A stretch of DNA of 64,000 nt from DATFPK01 sp035264885 (GCA_035264885.1 DATFPK010000049.1:1-64000); one strand, 5' to 3'. Positions 8,262 through 18,300 are shown, counted from the stretch's first letter. Notes: a model not told the origin generated them from the letters alone. A program made the numbers and translations.

Positions 8262-8550
8262 GGGCGAGCACCGCCTCCACCCGCGCCCGGAGCTCCGCGG
8301 GGCTGAACGGCTTCTTGGTGTAGTCGTTGGCGCCTGCCTGGAAGCCGCGACCGAGGTCCGACTCCTGGACTCCCGCGGTCAGCAGGATCACCGGTATGCC
8401 GCGGGTTGACTCGTCCCCGCGCAGCGCCTCCTCTCCGTCGTGCGCGGTGATCACCTCGTACCCCGTCCGCTCGAGCCGGAACGCCACCAGCTCGGGCACG
8501 TCCTCATCGTCGTCGGCAACCAGCACCATCGGACGATCCACGTAGTTCAT
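8242..8550 (-). CDS. Receiver-like protein lacking the phospho-acceptor segment
   Basis: A 102-residue protein clearly derived from a response-regulator receiver domain. It has the acidic pocket VLVADDDED at the N-terminus, then GYEVITAHDGEEALR, then GIPVILLTAGVQESD and the conserved Lys in NDYTKKPFSP. Between EEALR and GDESTRGIPV about 30-35 residues of a normal receiver are missing. This is the strand that carries the phosphorylated Asp plus the following loop and helix. The reading frame is intact across the gap. Start ATG 8550 overlaps the lipoprotein stop (ATGA), so it is the last gene of the fumC-lipoprotein-receiver unit. It is either a non-phosphorylatable pseudo-receiver or an early pseudogene. 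Confidence 0.75.
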   Translation of the reverse strand: MNYVDRPMVLVADDDEDVPELVAFRLERTGYEVITAHDGEEALRGDESTRGIPVILLTAGVQESDLGRGFQAGANDYTKKPFSPAELRARVEAVLALSRPGG

Positions 8551-9023
8551 CCCCCTCCGCCCGCGGGCCATTCGACCACGGGTACTCTGACGCAGTCCCT
8601 GCCACGGCGGAGCTCCGCCCACCCGGCGGGCCCCAGCGGCTTCGCGCCGTGCTCCCTGACGAGCACCAGGGTCCGGCCCTGAAGACCCTCCGGCAGCGGT
8701 GCTTCCGCGCACCAGGCCCGGCGGTCTTTCGCCGCCGGCCGGGGTGCCCTCACGAACAGGCGAACCTCGGGTCCCCGCGGCACCCGCCGCGCCCGGAAGA
8801 AGCAGGGGCGGGCGCTGGCGCCGGCCCAGTAGACGGCTCGCAGCCTCCTACCGAGATCGATCGGCCGGGCGGCCCTCACCGGCATCGCCGCCTTGCGTGG
8901 CGTGGTCTTGCAGATCGCCGCGAGCGCGGGCGGGGTGCGTTCGGGGTCGTCTCCGCCGCAGGCGGCGAGGAGCGCCGCCGGCGCCAGGAGAAGGGCGGTG
9001 ACGCGAGCGGCGGCGATGCTCAG
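8547..9023 (-). CDS. Small predicted lipoprotein, probable CTG start
   Basis: A 158-residue product if it begins at CTG 9023. The N-terminus then reads SIAAARVTALLLAPAALLAAC, a complete lipoprotein signal with lipobox LAAC. The remainder is Arg/Pro/Ala-rich with three further Cys and no recognised domain. The only ATG in frame (8885) would remove the whole signal, and no GTG or TTG precedes it. The CTG overlaps the fumC stop as CTGA, so termination-reinitiation would supply initiation. Its own stop overlaps the receiver-like gene's ATG. Function unknown; it is predicted to be anchored on the outer face of the cytoplasmic membrane. Confidence 0.6.
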   Translation of the reverse strand: MSIAAARVTALLLAPAALLAACGGDDPERTPPALAAICKTTPRKAAMPVRAARPIDLGRRLRAVYWAGASARPCFFRARRVPRGPEVRLFVRAPRPAAKDRRAWCAEAPLPEGLQGRTLVLVREHGAKPLGPAGWAELRRGRDCVRVPVVEWPAGGGG

Positions 9024-10345
9024 TCGTGAGGGCGGGCCATGCGGCGGTGGTCGAGCGCCTGCTCGAGAACCGCCGCGTCGACGCCCTTCTCGAGCGCGAC
9101 CTCGCGCAGAGTCCGCCCCGAGTCCGCCGCTTCCTTGACGATCTCGGCGGCGCGGTCGTAGCCGATGTGGGGGTTGAGGGCGGTCGCGGTCGCGAGGGTG
9201 GCCTCGGCGTGGCGGTCGGTCATCTCGGTGTTCGCCTCGACGCCCGACACGCAGCGCTCATCGAGCAGGCGCGAGGCCGAGGCGAGCAGCTTGACCGAGT
9301 CGAGCAGGTTGCGGGCGATCACCGGGACGCGGACGTTCAGCTCGAACTGGCCCTGGCTGCCGGCGACGGCGATCGCGGTGTCGTTCCCGATCACCTGGTC
9401 GCCGACCTGGATGACGACCTCCGGAATCACCGGGTTCACCTTGCCGGGCATGATCGAGGAGCCCTTCTGGAGCTCCGGCAGCCGCAGCTCGGCGAGGCCC
9501 GCGCGGGGGCCGGAGCCCATCAGCGCGAGGTCCCCCGCGATCTTGATCAGCGACACGGCGTAGACCTTGAGCGCCCCCGACAGCTCGACCAGTGCGTCGC
9601 GGTTCCCCTGCGCCTCGAACCGGTCGAGCGGCTCGGAGACCGCGAGGCCGGTGTCGTCGGCGAGGCGCCTGCGGACGAGCCCGGCGAAGTCGGGATGAGT
9701 GTTCAGGCCGGTCCCGGTTGCGGTCCCCCCGAGAGGGATCTGCCCGACCCGGCCGAGCGTTCCCTCGACTCGCTCGATGCCGAGCCGCACCTGCGCGGCG
9801 TAGCCGCCGAACTCCTGGCCGAGGGTGACCGGCACGGCGTCCATCAGGTGCGTGCGCCCCGCCTTGACGACGTCGGCGAACTCGGAAGCTTTCGCCTCGA
9901 GGGCCCGGGCCAGGTCTTCCATCGCTGGCAGCAGGTCCTCGTGGACCTCTCCCAGCGCGGCCAGGTGCACGGCGGACGGGAAGACGTCGTTAGAGGACTG
10001 GCCCATGTTGACGTGGTCGTTGGGATGGACCCCGTCCCCGGCGAGGTTCGCGATCACCTCGTTGGCGTTCATGTTCGAGGAGGTCCCCGAGCCGGTCTGG
10101 AACACGTCGATTGGGAACTGCCCGTCGTGGCGCCCCTCGGCCACCTCGTCCCCGGCCGCGGCGATCCGCTCGGCAACCTCGCTGTCGAGCTCGCCCAGCT
10201 CCGCGTTAACTCGGGCGGCCGCCGCCTTCAGGCGGCCGAGCCAGCGGACGACCGGGACGGGGACCCGCTCGCCCGACACGGGGAAGTTCTCGACCGCCTT
10301 GGCCGTTTCGCCACCCCAGAACTGCTCTGCCGTCTCCTGCTTCAT
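9020..10345 (-). CDS. fumC: Class II fumarate hydratase
   Basis: A 441-residue fumarase of the aspartase/fumarase superfamily, converting fumarate and water to L-malate in the TCA cycle without an iron-sulfur cluster. Visible are TGSGTSSNMNANEVIAN, the second region GRTHLMDAVPVTLGQEF, and the superfamily signature GSSIMPGKVNP carrying the catalytic Ser. Length is slightly below E. coli FumC. ATG 10345 has TACGCT 9 bases upstream, another start-proximal -10. The stop codon overlaps a CTG that appears to start the downstream lipoprotein. Confidence 0.96.
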   Translation of the reverse strand: MKQETAEQFWGGETAKAVENFPVSGERVPVPVVRWLGRLKAAAARVNAELGELDSEVAERIAAAGDEVAEGRHDGQFPIDVFQTGSGTSSNMNANEVIANLAGDGVHPNDHVNMGQSSNDVFPSAVHLAALGEVHEDLLPAMEDLARALEAKASEFADVVKAGRTHLMDAVPVTLGQEFGGYAAQVRLGIERVEGTLGRVGQIPLGGTATGTGLNTHPDFAGLVRRRLADDTGLAVSEPLDRFEAQGNRDALVELSGALKVYAVSLIKIAGDLALMGSGPRAGLAELRLPELQKGSSIMPGKVNPVIPEVVIQVGDQVIGNDTAIAVAGSQGQFELNVRVPVIARNLLDSVKLLASASRLLDERCVSGVEANTEMTDRHAEATLATATALNPHIGYDRAAEIVKEAADSGRTLREVALEKGVDAAVLEQALDHRRMARPHD

Positions 10346-10374
10346 GCGTATCCCAGCGTATCCGGCGCTGCTCC

Positions 10375-10833
10375 TCAGCCGCCTTCGCGGCCGGCCTCGA
10401 GGCCGCGGCGGTATCCGGGGGTCGAGGACAGCGGGGGCGCGCCGGTCTCCGCCACCGATCCCAGCCGGCGCAGGAGGTCGGCGTGGACGCCGCCGGTCTC
10501 CGCGGCGCCGCGCTCGGCGGCGCCCACCAGATAGCCGAGCCGCACAGCCATGGGACCGGCCGGACGCCGGCGAGCGCCGGCGGCAAGGCCCTCGGCGGCG
10601 CCCACCATGGCGCCCCCGGCCTCGCTCAGCTCTCCCGCCGGCTGCCCCGGGATCAGGCACTCGCTGATCTGGACGCCGTCCACGAGCTCGACATCGCCCG
10701 GGGCGACGCGCAGCGCCGACTGGAAGGCCGCGGCTCCGGTCAGACAGGCGGCCGGTGTGGAGTCCTCCCCGGACCCGCAGCCGGCGACGGCGAGGGCGAT
10801 GCAGGCAAGGAGGCAGCGGGCGGCACGAGCCAC
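10375..10833 (-). CDS. Small predicted lipoprotein
   Basis: A 152-residue protein with a lipoprotein signal: Arg near the N-terminus, LLACIALAVAGC, with the lipobox Cys at about residue 19, followed by GSGEDSTPAA. The mature part is Ala/Gly-rich and matches no domain I know. GTG 10833 is preceded at 6 bases by TAGGAT (10840-10845), a leaderless-type -10. It stands 30 bases upstream of fumC and on the same strand, so it may be co-transcribed. Function unknown. Confidence 0.65.
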   Translation of the reverse strand: MARAARCLLACIALAVAGCGSGEDSTPAACLTGAAAFQSALRVAPGDVELVDGVQISECLIPGQPAGELSEAGGAMVGAAEGLAAGARRRPAGPMAVRLGYLVGAAERGAAETGGVHADLLRRLGSVAETGAPPLSSTPGYRRGLEAGREGG

Positions 10834-10864
10834 CCGGCCATCCTAGGCAGGGCCTTGTGCCGGC

Positions 10865-11581
10865 CTAGCGGTCGGCGACCATGCGGGCGGAGACGCCGCC
10901 CGTCTCGGCGCCGGCGGGTCCGCTCGGACCGTCCTGGCCGCCGGTCGGCGGGGGCTTGCGCGGCGGCGTGGAGGTACCGGTGAAGTCGGCGCGGAAGACC
11001 TCGATCCAGGCGGCGGGCCGATAGAGCCGGCCGGGGGCGTGGTTCCAGGAGAGGTGGAGGTGGTGGCCGCAGCCATGGCCCGAGTCCCCGTCATATCCGA
11101 TCCAGCGGAACGGACGCACCGGGACGTTCTGGCGCGGCTCGGACCAGTGGGCGAGTCGAGTGACCGGCCGCCAGCGGCGGCTGCAGCTGGTGCTGAAGTC
11201 GAGCGCCACCACGTCGACCGCGGCCGCGTAGAAGTGATCGGAGCCGGAGACGTGGCAACCGGGGCAGCCGACGGTGCCGACGTTCCTGAGCGGGCCCGCG
11301 TAGCCCTCGGTGACGTAGAACGGAAACCGCTTCTGGAGCCAGCGCAGGTTGGCGATCAGCCGGCTGTCGATCCGTGAGCCGGCCTGGTGGGGGATGTCGG
11401 CCGGGACGGGGACGATCCGGCCGGGCTTCTTGACGATCCGGGTCGCACCGGGTCCCTGCATCGACGCACCCCCCGCGCCCCCGGCAGGAACGAGCAGGAG
11501 GACGGCGAAGAGGCCGGCCAGAAGGGCCACCGGGAGGCGGCGGATGCCGCCCCGGTTCTTGCTGTGCGGGAAGGAAGCCAA
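10865..11581 (-). CDS. Secreted protein with M15/LAS-type metallopeptidase features
   Basis: A 238-residue exported protein with signal RRLPVALLAGLFAVLLLVPA near residues 14-33. In the mature part GSDHFYAAAVDV and, about 65 residues later, GHHLHLSW place a His, an Asp and a final HxH in the order used for zinc binding by LAS enzymes (M15 D-Ala-D-Ala peptidases, VanX/VanY type). This would suggest trimming of cell-wall peptides. The match is by motif only, and the spacing SxHxxxxAxD is degenerate. The last 35 residues are Pro/Gly-rich. The start at 11581 is a TTG and is uncertain. Confidence 0.55.
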   Translation of the reverse strand: MASFPHSKNRGGIRRLPVALLAGLFAVLLLVPAGGAGGASMQGPGATRIVKKPGRIVPVPADIPHQAGSRIDSRLIANLRWLQKRFPFYVTEGYAGPLRNVGTVGCPGCHVSGSDHFYAAAVDVVALDFSTSCSRRWRPVTRLAHWSEPRQNVPVRPFRWIGYDGDSGHGCGHHLHLSWNHAPGRLYRPAAWIEVFRADFTGTSTPPRKPPPTGGQDGPSGPAGAETGGVSARMVADR

Positions 11582-11652
11582 CGTCCCGGCGTCTATCGGA
11601 GGGCCGGGACGGCGCCTTTAGCCGTCCCTTTGCCGCCCCCGCGGGCCTGGCG

Positions 11653-11658
11653 TAGGGT
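11653..11658 (+). promoter_or_regulatory. -10 element (TAGGGT) of a leaderless transcript
   Basis: TAGGGT ends 8 bases before ATG 11667 with no ribosome site between. Confidence 0.55.
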
Positions 11659-11666
11659 GGCGAGAG

Positions 11667-14459
11667 ATGCCGGCGACGCCATCAACGGCGGCGCCCGACC
11701 GCGCCCCCGACTGGGTCGCCGCGGGGGCGCCCGAGCCCCTCCGCAGCGGGCTCGAGGCCGTGCTCGGGTCCGACCGCGTCCTCGGCCGGGCGACGGACCT
11801 GGTCCGCTACGCCTCGGACGCGAGCCCCTATCGGCTCTTCCCCCGTGCTGTCGTCGCCCCGCGCGACGCGGACGACGTCGCGAAGGTGCTGGCGTACGGG
11901 CGCGAGCAGGGGGTCCCGGTCACCTTTCGCGCCGCCGGGACCAGCCTGAACGGACAGGCGCAGGGGCAGGGCATCCTCGTCGACGCCAGGCGGCACTTCG
12001 GCGGCTTGAGCGTCGAGGACGGCGGGAAGACGGCTCGGGTCCGGCCGGGCACGGTCCTCGGCCACGTCAACCGGGCGCTCGCGCCGCGGTTGCGCAAGCT
12101 CGGTCCCGATCCGGCGAGCACGGCGATCGCGACGGTCGGAGGCGTGATCGCGAACAACTCCGGCGGCATGCGCTGCGGGGTCACCCGCGACTCCTACAGC
12201 ACCTTGCGCGCCCTGACCTTCGTCTTGCCCTCGGGGACCAGGATCGACACCGCCGCGGCGGGCGCCGAGGCTGAGTTCGAGGCCCGCGAGCCGTCCCTGG
12301 CTGCCGGGCTCGGCCGGATCCGCGACGAGATCAGGGCCGACCCGGACCTGAGCGGGCGGATCCGCCGCAAGTACGCGATCAAGAACACGATGGGCTACCG
12401 GCTCTGCGCGTTCCTCGACGCGGACTCGCCACTGGAGATCTTCCGGCGCCTCCTGGTGGGGTCCGAGGGCACTCTCGGTTTCGTCGCGGAGGCGGTGTTC
12501 GACACTGTGCCGCTGCCGCGGGCGACGACCACCGCCTGGGTCCACTTCGCCGACGTTGCCGCGGCGGTCGAGCCGGTCCCGGACCTGGTGGCCGCCGGAG
12601 CGAGCGCCGTCGAGCTGATGATGGCGCCGGCGCTCGCGGTCGCCAGCCACAACATCCCCGGGGCCCCGGCCGAGTGGAAGGAGCTGCCACCGGAGTCGGC
12701 TGTGCTGCTGGTCGAATTCGGCGCCGACGAGGAGAGCGGGCTGGCGGACGCGGAGGCTCGAGCGCTCGACCTCCTGGCCGCGCGGGAGCCGATCCGGCCG
12801 ATCGACTTCACTCGCGACGGCGAGCGAATCGAGCTGAACTGGCGAGTCCGCGAGGGGCTCCACGGCCTGATCGGCAAGCTTCGCCCCGAGGGGACGGCGC
12901 TGATCGTCGAGGACGTCTGCGTGCCCCCGGACCGCGTCGCGGAGGGGGTGCGCGACGTGCGCGACCTGCTTGCCGAGCACGGTTTCCTGCCCGGCGTCGC
13001 CGGCCACGCCTCGGCCGGCAACCTCCACTTCATGCTGACGCCGGACTTCTCGCGCCGCGAGGACGTCCGGCGATACGAGGCGTTCATGTCCGGGCTGGTC
13101 GACCTGGTGGTCGACCGCTACGACGGCTCCCTGAAGGCGGAGCACGGCACCGGCGTGAACATGGCGCCGTACGTGGAACGCGAGTGGGGCCCGGAGGCCA
13201 CGTCGCTCATGTGGCGGGTCAAGGAGCTCGCCGACCCCGACGGCGTGCTCAGCCCCGGTGTCCTGCTCAACCGCGATCCCGAGGTCCACCTCCGCAATCT
13301 GAAGACGACGCCGCCGATCGAGCCGGAGGCGACCGCCTGCGTGGAGTGCGGATTCTGCGAGCCCGTCTGCCCGAGCCGCGACCTGACGACGACGCCGCGC
13401 CAGCGGATCGTCCTGCGCCGCGAGATGGCGCGCCAGCCGGAAGAGTCGGCGGTCCGCCGGGCGCTCGAGGACGAGTACGAGTACGACGGGCTGGAGACCT
13501 GCGCCGCGGATGGCAGCTGCCGGCTCGCCTGCCCGCTCGGGATCGACACCGGCGCGCTGGTCAAGCGGCTCCGCGCCGCCGGGCACGGGCCTCGCGCGGA
13601 GCGGGCCGCCGTCTCCGTGGCTCGGCGCTGGGGAGCAGCCGAGCTGGCGGCCCGCATGGGTCTGCGCCTGCGCTGTGTCCTGCGACGGATCTCGCCCGGG
13701 CGAGCGGCGGGACTGCCTCCACCGGCACCGCCGCTGCCTTCGACGTCGCGGGAAGGGGCGGCGGCCGTCTACTTCCCGGCCTGCATCAACCGGATCTTCG
13801 GCCCGTCGGAGGACGCCGGACGCTCTCGCGGGCTGCCGGCGACGCTGGTCGAGGTCTCCGCCCGCGCGGGCCTGCCCCTCTGGATCCCGCACGACGTCGC
13901 CGGCCGCTGTTGCGCGACGCCCTGGGAGTCGAAGGGCTACCGGCGCGGAGCCGAGGCCAAGTCGGCGGAGATGGCGGCGAGGGTCGCCGCCTGGACGGAC
14001 GGCGGCCGGCTGCCTCTCGTCGTCGACGCCGCCTCCTGCACCCAGGCAGTGGCGGCCCGTGCAGAGGGCACCGAGATACTTGACTCCGTCCAGTGGGCGG
14101 AGCGACTGCTGCCGTGGCTCGAGGTGACCCGTCGTCGCCGGCGTGCCGCCATCCACCCCACGTGCTCCACCCGCCACCTCGGGTTGGAGGCGGCGCTGGC
14201 GCGGCTCGCCGCTGGGCTGGCCGAGGAGGTCCACGTTTCAGCGGGCGCGACGTGCTGCGGCTTCGCCGGCGACCGGGGCTTCCTCCGCCCCGAGCTGACC
14301 GCCGCGGCGACGAAGGAGGAGGCAGGGGAGGTGCGCTGTCTCGGCGCCGACGCGCACCTCTCCCACAACCGGACCTGCGAGGTCGGCCTCGAGCGCGCCA
14401 CCGGCCGGCCCTATGAATCGGTGATCTTCCTCCTCGAGGAGTTGACCCGACCGGCCTAG
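11667..14459 (+). CDS. FAD-binding and Fe-S dehydrogenase (D-lactate/glycolate-oxidase type, GlcD-GlcF fusion)
   Basis: A 930-residue flavoprotein. The N-terminal half is a VAO/PCMH FAD domain, with VTFRAAGTSLNGQAQG and ASTAIATVGGVIANNSGG; the FAD-linked oxidase C-terminal domain follows to about residue 540. Then come two ferredoxin-type clusters, CVECGFCEPVCP near 555 and the variant CAADGSCRLACPLGID near 610. Two cysteine-rich CCG-type regions end the protein (YFPACINRIFG and GATCCGFAGD). This architecture fits membrane-associated D-lactate or 2-hydroxyacid dehydrogenases that pass electrons to the respiratory chain. The leaderless ATG is supported by TAGGGT at -8. The 3' end overlaps the convergent SDR by 4 bases. 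Confidence 0.88.
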   Translation: MPATPSTAAPDRAPDWVAAGAPEPLRSGLEAVLGSDRVLGRATDLVRYASDASPYRLFPRAVVAPRDADDVAKVLAYGREQGVPVTFRAAGTSLNGQAQGQGILVDARRHFGGLSVEDGGKTARVRPGTVLGHVNRALAPRLRKLGPDPASTAIATVGGVIANNSGGMRCGVTRDSYSTLRALTFVLPSGTRIDTAAAGAEAEFEAREPSLAAGLGRIRDEIRADPDLSGRIRRKYAIKNTMGYRLCAFLDADSPLEIFRRLLVGSEGTLGFVAEAVFDTVPLPRATTTAWVHFADVAAAVEPVPDLVAAGASAVELMMAPALAVASHNIPGAPAEWKELPPESAVLLVEFGADEESGLADAEARALDLLAAREPIRPIDFTRDGERIELNWRVREGLHGLIGKLRPEGTALIVEDVCVPPDRVAEGVRDVRDLLAEHGFLPGVAGHASAGNLHFMLTPDFSRREDVRRYEAFMSGLVDLVVDRYDGSLKAEHGTGVNMAPYVEREWGPEATSLMWRVKELADPDGVLSPGVLLNRDPEVHLRNLKTTPPIEPEATACVECGFCEPVCPSRDLTTTPRQRIVLRREMARQPEESAVRRALEDEYEYDGLETCAADGSCRLACPLGIDTGALVKRLRAAGHGPRAERAAVSVARRWGAAELAARMGLRLRCVLRRISPGRAAGLPPPAPPLPSTSREGAAAVYFPACINRIFGPSEDAGRSRGLPATLVEVSARAGLPLWIPHDVAGRCCATPWESKGYRRGAEAKSAEMAARVAAWTDGGRLPLVVDAASCTQAVAARAEGTEILDSVQWAERLLPWLEVTRRRRRAAIHPTCSTRHLGLEAALARLAAGLAEEVHVSAGATCCGFAGDRGFLRPELTAAATKEEAGEVRCLGADAHLSHNRTCEVGLERATGRPYESVIFLLEELTRPA

Positions 14460-15322
14460 GGCGGGGGCGGGGCGGCCCGCTCCGGCTCGCGCTCGGCCTC
14501 GCGTACCAGATCGATCAGGTCCGCTTCGCGCTCCATGCGCCGGTCGAGCACCGGGTTGAGGAGCCCGCGCATCGCGGCGAACCCGCGCAGCCAGCCCGGC
14601 GCCATGATCCGCGGCGCGCGCTTCTCCAACCCGTCGGCGATCGCGACGCCGGCCGCGGCGGGTGGCAGCCGCCGCGCCGCGAAGGCCGGCACGCGCTCGC
14701 GGAAGCGCTCCGCCACCGGGTCCTCGGAGTCGAAGGTGTCGCGGACCATCCGCGTGTCGATGAAGCCGAAGTAGGCGACGCCCGCGCTGGCACCGTGGGG
14801 AGCCAGCTCGGTGCGCAGCGCCCGCCCGAAGGACTCGACGCCGGCCTTCGTCGCGGCGTACGCGCTGTTGAGGACGCCGTTGAAGAACGCGTAGACCGAG
14901 CTGACGACGATTATCTGGCCGCGCCGCTCGACCACCTGCGGGAGGGCCGCCCGCGCCGTCCGCCAGACGCCGACCAGATTGACGTCGATGATCCGCTCCC
15001 ATTCGCCGGGATCCGCTTGCCGGACGGTGGTCGCCTCGGCGGGGGCGATGCCTGCGTTGGCCACGGCGACGTCGAGGCCTCCGAAGCGCTCGGTCGCCGC
15101 GGCGACCGCGCCCTCCACCTCGCCCGTCTCGGAAACGTCGGCTCGCAGCCCGAGGGCGCGCTCGCCGAGCCGAGCAGCAGCAGCCGCCGCCTCGTCGGCG
15201 TCGAGATCGGCCAGGACGACGCGCCCGCCGCGGGCGTGGATCTCCCGCGCGGTCTCGTAGCCGATCCCGCGGGCGGCGCCGGTCACGAGCGCCACCCTGC
15301 CGTTGAGGTCGTAGCGGGGCAC
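14456..15322 (-). CDS. Short-chain dehydrogenase/reductase
   Basis: A 288-residue classical SDR. Cofactor motif TGAARGIG, the NAG structural motif in VANAGIAP, catalytic Ser in VVSSVYAFF and the YAATK catalytic pair are all present. The acidic residue after the second strand (VLADLDAD) suggests NAD(H) preference. The C-terminal 50 residues extend beyond a minimal SDR, as in actinobacterial lipid or steroid-type members. The start is placed at GTG 15322 because TAGGGT (15331-15336) sits 8 bases upstream. A longer in-frame ATG at 15376 would add an atypical Gly/Pro-rich lead. Substrate unknown. Confidence 0.88.
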   Translation of the reverse strand: MPRYDLNGRVALVTGAARGIGYETAREIHARGGRVVLADLDADEAAAAAARLGERALGLRADVSETGEVEGAVAAATERFGGLDVAVANAGIAPAEATTVRQADPGEWERIIDVNLVGVWRTARAALPQVVERRGQIIVVSSVYAFFNGVLNSAYAATKAGVESFGRALRTELAPHGASAGVAYFGFIDTRMVRDTFDSEDPVAERFRERVPAFAARRLPPAAAGVAIADGLEKRAPRIMAPGWLRGFAAMRGLLNPVLDRRMEREADLIDLVREAEREPERAAPPPP

Positions 15323-15330
15323 GGCGGCGG

Positions 15331-15336
15331 ACCCTA
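15331..15336 (-). promoter_or_regulatory. -10 element (TAGGGT) for the SDR gene
   Basis: TAGGGT on the minus strand, 8 bases before GTG 15322. This decides the SDR start. Confidence 0.5.
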
Positions 15337-15377
15337 TCGGGGACGTCGCGGCGCCCGGCCCGGGCACGCCCCCCACC

Positions 15378-15383
15378 TAGAAT
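15378..15383 (+). promoter_or_regulatory. -10 element (TAGAAT) for ileS
   Basis: TAGAAT ends 11 bases before ATG 15395. The SDR -10 lies 42 bases away on the other strand, forming a compact divergent promoter. Confidence 0.5.
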
Positions 15384-15394
15384 CGCCTGCTGCC

Positions 15395-18300
15395 ATGGGC
15401 GGGTTCAGGCCAGTCGACGCGAAGCAGTCCTTTCCGGAGCTCGAGGAGGAAATCCTCGAGCGCTGGCGCGAGCGCGAAGTCTTTCGCCGGTCCCTGGAGA
15501 ACCGAGAGGGTGCCGAGGTCTGGGGCTTCTACGAGGGGCCGCCGACCGCGAACGGCCGCCCAGGCGCGCACCACGTCCTCTCGCGGGTCTTCAAGGACAT
15601 CTATCCCCGCTACAGGACGATGACCGGCTGGCGGGTCCCCCGGAAGGGCGGCTGGGACTGCCATGGGCTTCCGGTCGAGCTCGAGGTCGAGAAGCAGCTC
15701 GGGATCTCCTCGAAGCGGGAGATCGAGGAGTTCGGGATCGCCGAGTTCAACGCCCGCTGCCGCAAGTCGGTCTTCGCCTACGTCGAGGAGTGGAACCGCC
15801 TGACCGAGCGGATCGGCTTCTGGATCGACCTGGATGACGCCTACCGCACCATGGACGACGACTACATCGAGTCGGCCTGGTGGGCGCTGCGGCGGATCTG
15901 GGACGACGGCCGGCTCTACGAGGGCCACAAGGTCGTGCCCTACTGCCCGCGGTGCGGTACCGCCCTCTCCTCACACGAGGTCGCGCTGGGCTACCGCGAC
16001 GTCGAGGACCCGAGCGTCTACGTGAAGCTGCCGATCCGCGAGGTGGTCCCGAGCGACGAGATCCCGGAGTCGCCGCTCGAGCCCGGCGACCGGCTCCTGG
16101 TCTGGACGACCACGCCCTGGACCCTGATCTCGAATGCCGCGGTCGCGGTCGGCCCCGAGATCGAGTACGCGCGGGCCCGGTCGGGCAATGACACGTTCGT
16201 CCTCGCCCGCGACCTGGTCGAGCGGGTGCTGGGCGAGGGCGCCGAGGTGGTCGCCCACTTCCCCGGCTCGGCCCTCGCCGGCGTCTCCTACGAGCCACCC
16301 TTCGGGTACATCAGCGACTACGGCCCGCGCGGCCACACGGTCCTCGAGGCCGACTTCGTGACCACCGACGAGGGGACCGGTCTCGTCCATACCGCGATCG
16401 CCTTCGGCGAGGACGACTTCCGGCTCGGTGAGGCGTACGGCATCAAGCTCCAGAACCCGGTCGACCCGGAGGGGCGCTTCGACGAGCGGATCACCGAGTT
16501 CGCCGGGCGTTTCGTCAAGGAGGCCGACCCCGACATCGTCGCCGCCCTCGAGCGCGAGGGCCGGCTCTTTCGCGCCGAGAGCTACCTCCACGCCTATCCG
16601 CACTGTTGGCGCTGCGACACGCCGCTCCTCTACTACGCGATGTCGAGCTGGTACATCGGCACCTCGGAGGCGAAGGACCGGCTGCTGGCCAGCAACGAGC
16701 AGGTCACGTGGTACCCGCCCCACATCAAGCGGGGGCGGTTCGGCAAGTGGCTGGAGAACAACGTCGACTGGGCGCTCTCGCGGGACCGTTACTGGGGGAC
16801 GCCTCTGCCGGTCTGGGAGTGCAGCGGCGAGGACTGCGAGGAACGATTCTGCGCCGGGTCGGTCGCCGACCTGCGCGACCGTGGCGGCCAGGTGCCGGAG
16901 GACCTCCACCGCCCCTATATCGACCAGGTCGTGCTCCGCTGCGAGTCGTGCGGTGGGGATATGCAGCGGGTCCGGTCGGTCATCGACACCTGGTTCGACT
17001 CGGGCGCGATGCCGTTCGCCCAGTTCCACTACCCGTTCGAGGGCGAGGACCTGTTCGAGGAGCGTTTCCCCGCCGACTACATCTGCGAGGCGATCGACCA
17101 GACCCGCGGCTGGTTCTACACGCTGCTCGCCGAGTCGACCGTCCTGTTCGACACGACCAGCTATCGCAACTGCGTCTGCCTCGGCCTGATCCTCGACCCC
17201 GAGGGGCAGAAGATGTCGAAGAGCCGCGGCAACGTCGTCGACCCGTGGGAGGTGATCGCCGCCCACGGCGCCGATGCATTCCGCTGGTACTACTTCACCG
17301 CACAGCAGCCCTGGGCCGGCTACCGCTTCTCCGTCGACACCGTCGGCGAGGCGGTCCGCCAGTTCCTGCTGACGCTCTGGAACACGTACTCGTTCTGGGT
17401 GCTTTATGCGAATGCGGAAGGTCTGGAGCCTGGGGACTTCGCCCAGTCACCGGTCGCCGGTCGCCAGTCGCCGGACGAGGAAGCGGCAGTTGATCTCGAC
17501 CGATGGGCTCTCTCTCGGCTCCAGGCGACGACCGAAGTCGTTCGAGAGCGGATGGAGGACTTCGATTGCACCACCGCCGGCCGGGCGATCGCGGCCTACG
17601 TCGAAGAGCTCTCGAACTGGTACGTCCGGCTTTCGCGGCGCCGCTTCTGGGAGGGCGACCGGGCCGCCTTCGCGACGCTCCGCCATTGCCTGCTGGAGAC
17701 GGCGGCGCTGCTGGCGCCGTTCACCCCCTTCCTGGCCGAGGAGCTGCACGCCAACCTGGCCGGCGGGACGGCGGACGAGTTCGGCGAGCTGCCGGACTCG
17801 GTCCACCTGCGCGACTTCCCCGAGCCCGACCCCGGCTTGGCCGATCCGCGGCTGGAGGCCGACATGGAGGCCGTGCGGCTGACCGTCGAGCTGGGCCGCG
17901 CCGCCCGGGCCGGGGCCAAGGTCAAGATGCGCCAGCCGCTGCGCCGCGCCGTCGTCGTCGCCAGCGACGCCGAGCGCGAGGCGATCTCCGCCAGCGCGGA
18001 CCTGATCCGAGCCGAGCTCAATGTCAAGGGCCTCGAGTTCGTCGCCGAGGAGGCCGAGCTCGTGTCCTACCGGGTCAAGCCCGACTATCGCGCCCTCGGG
18101 CCGCGCTTCGGCAAGCAGATGCCCCAGGTGGCGGCGGCGATCGAGAGCCTCGACGCCGGCCACGTCGCGGCCGCGATCGAGGAGCAGCGCGAGTTCGGGA
18201 TCAACGTCGACGGGCACGACCACCGGATCTCGCCCGAGGAGGTGAGCCTGGTCATGGCGCCGCTCGAGGGCTACGAGGTCGAGGCCGAGGCGGGTCACGC

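Noticed and set aside
9026..10534. Long plus-strand open frame (about 500 codons) opposite fumC
   Set aside because: Antisense shadow caused by high GC codon bias; the product shows no domain, and fumC on the other strand is fully convincing.
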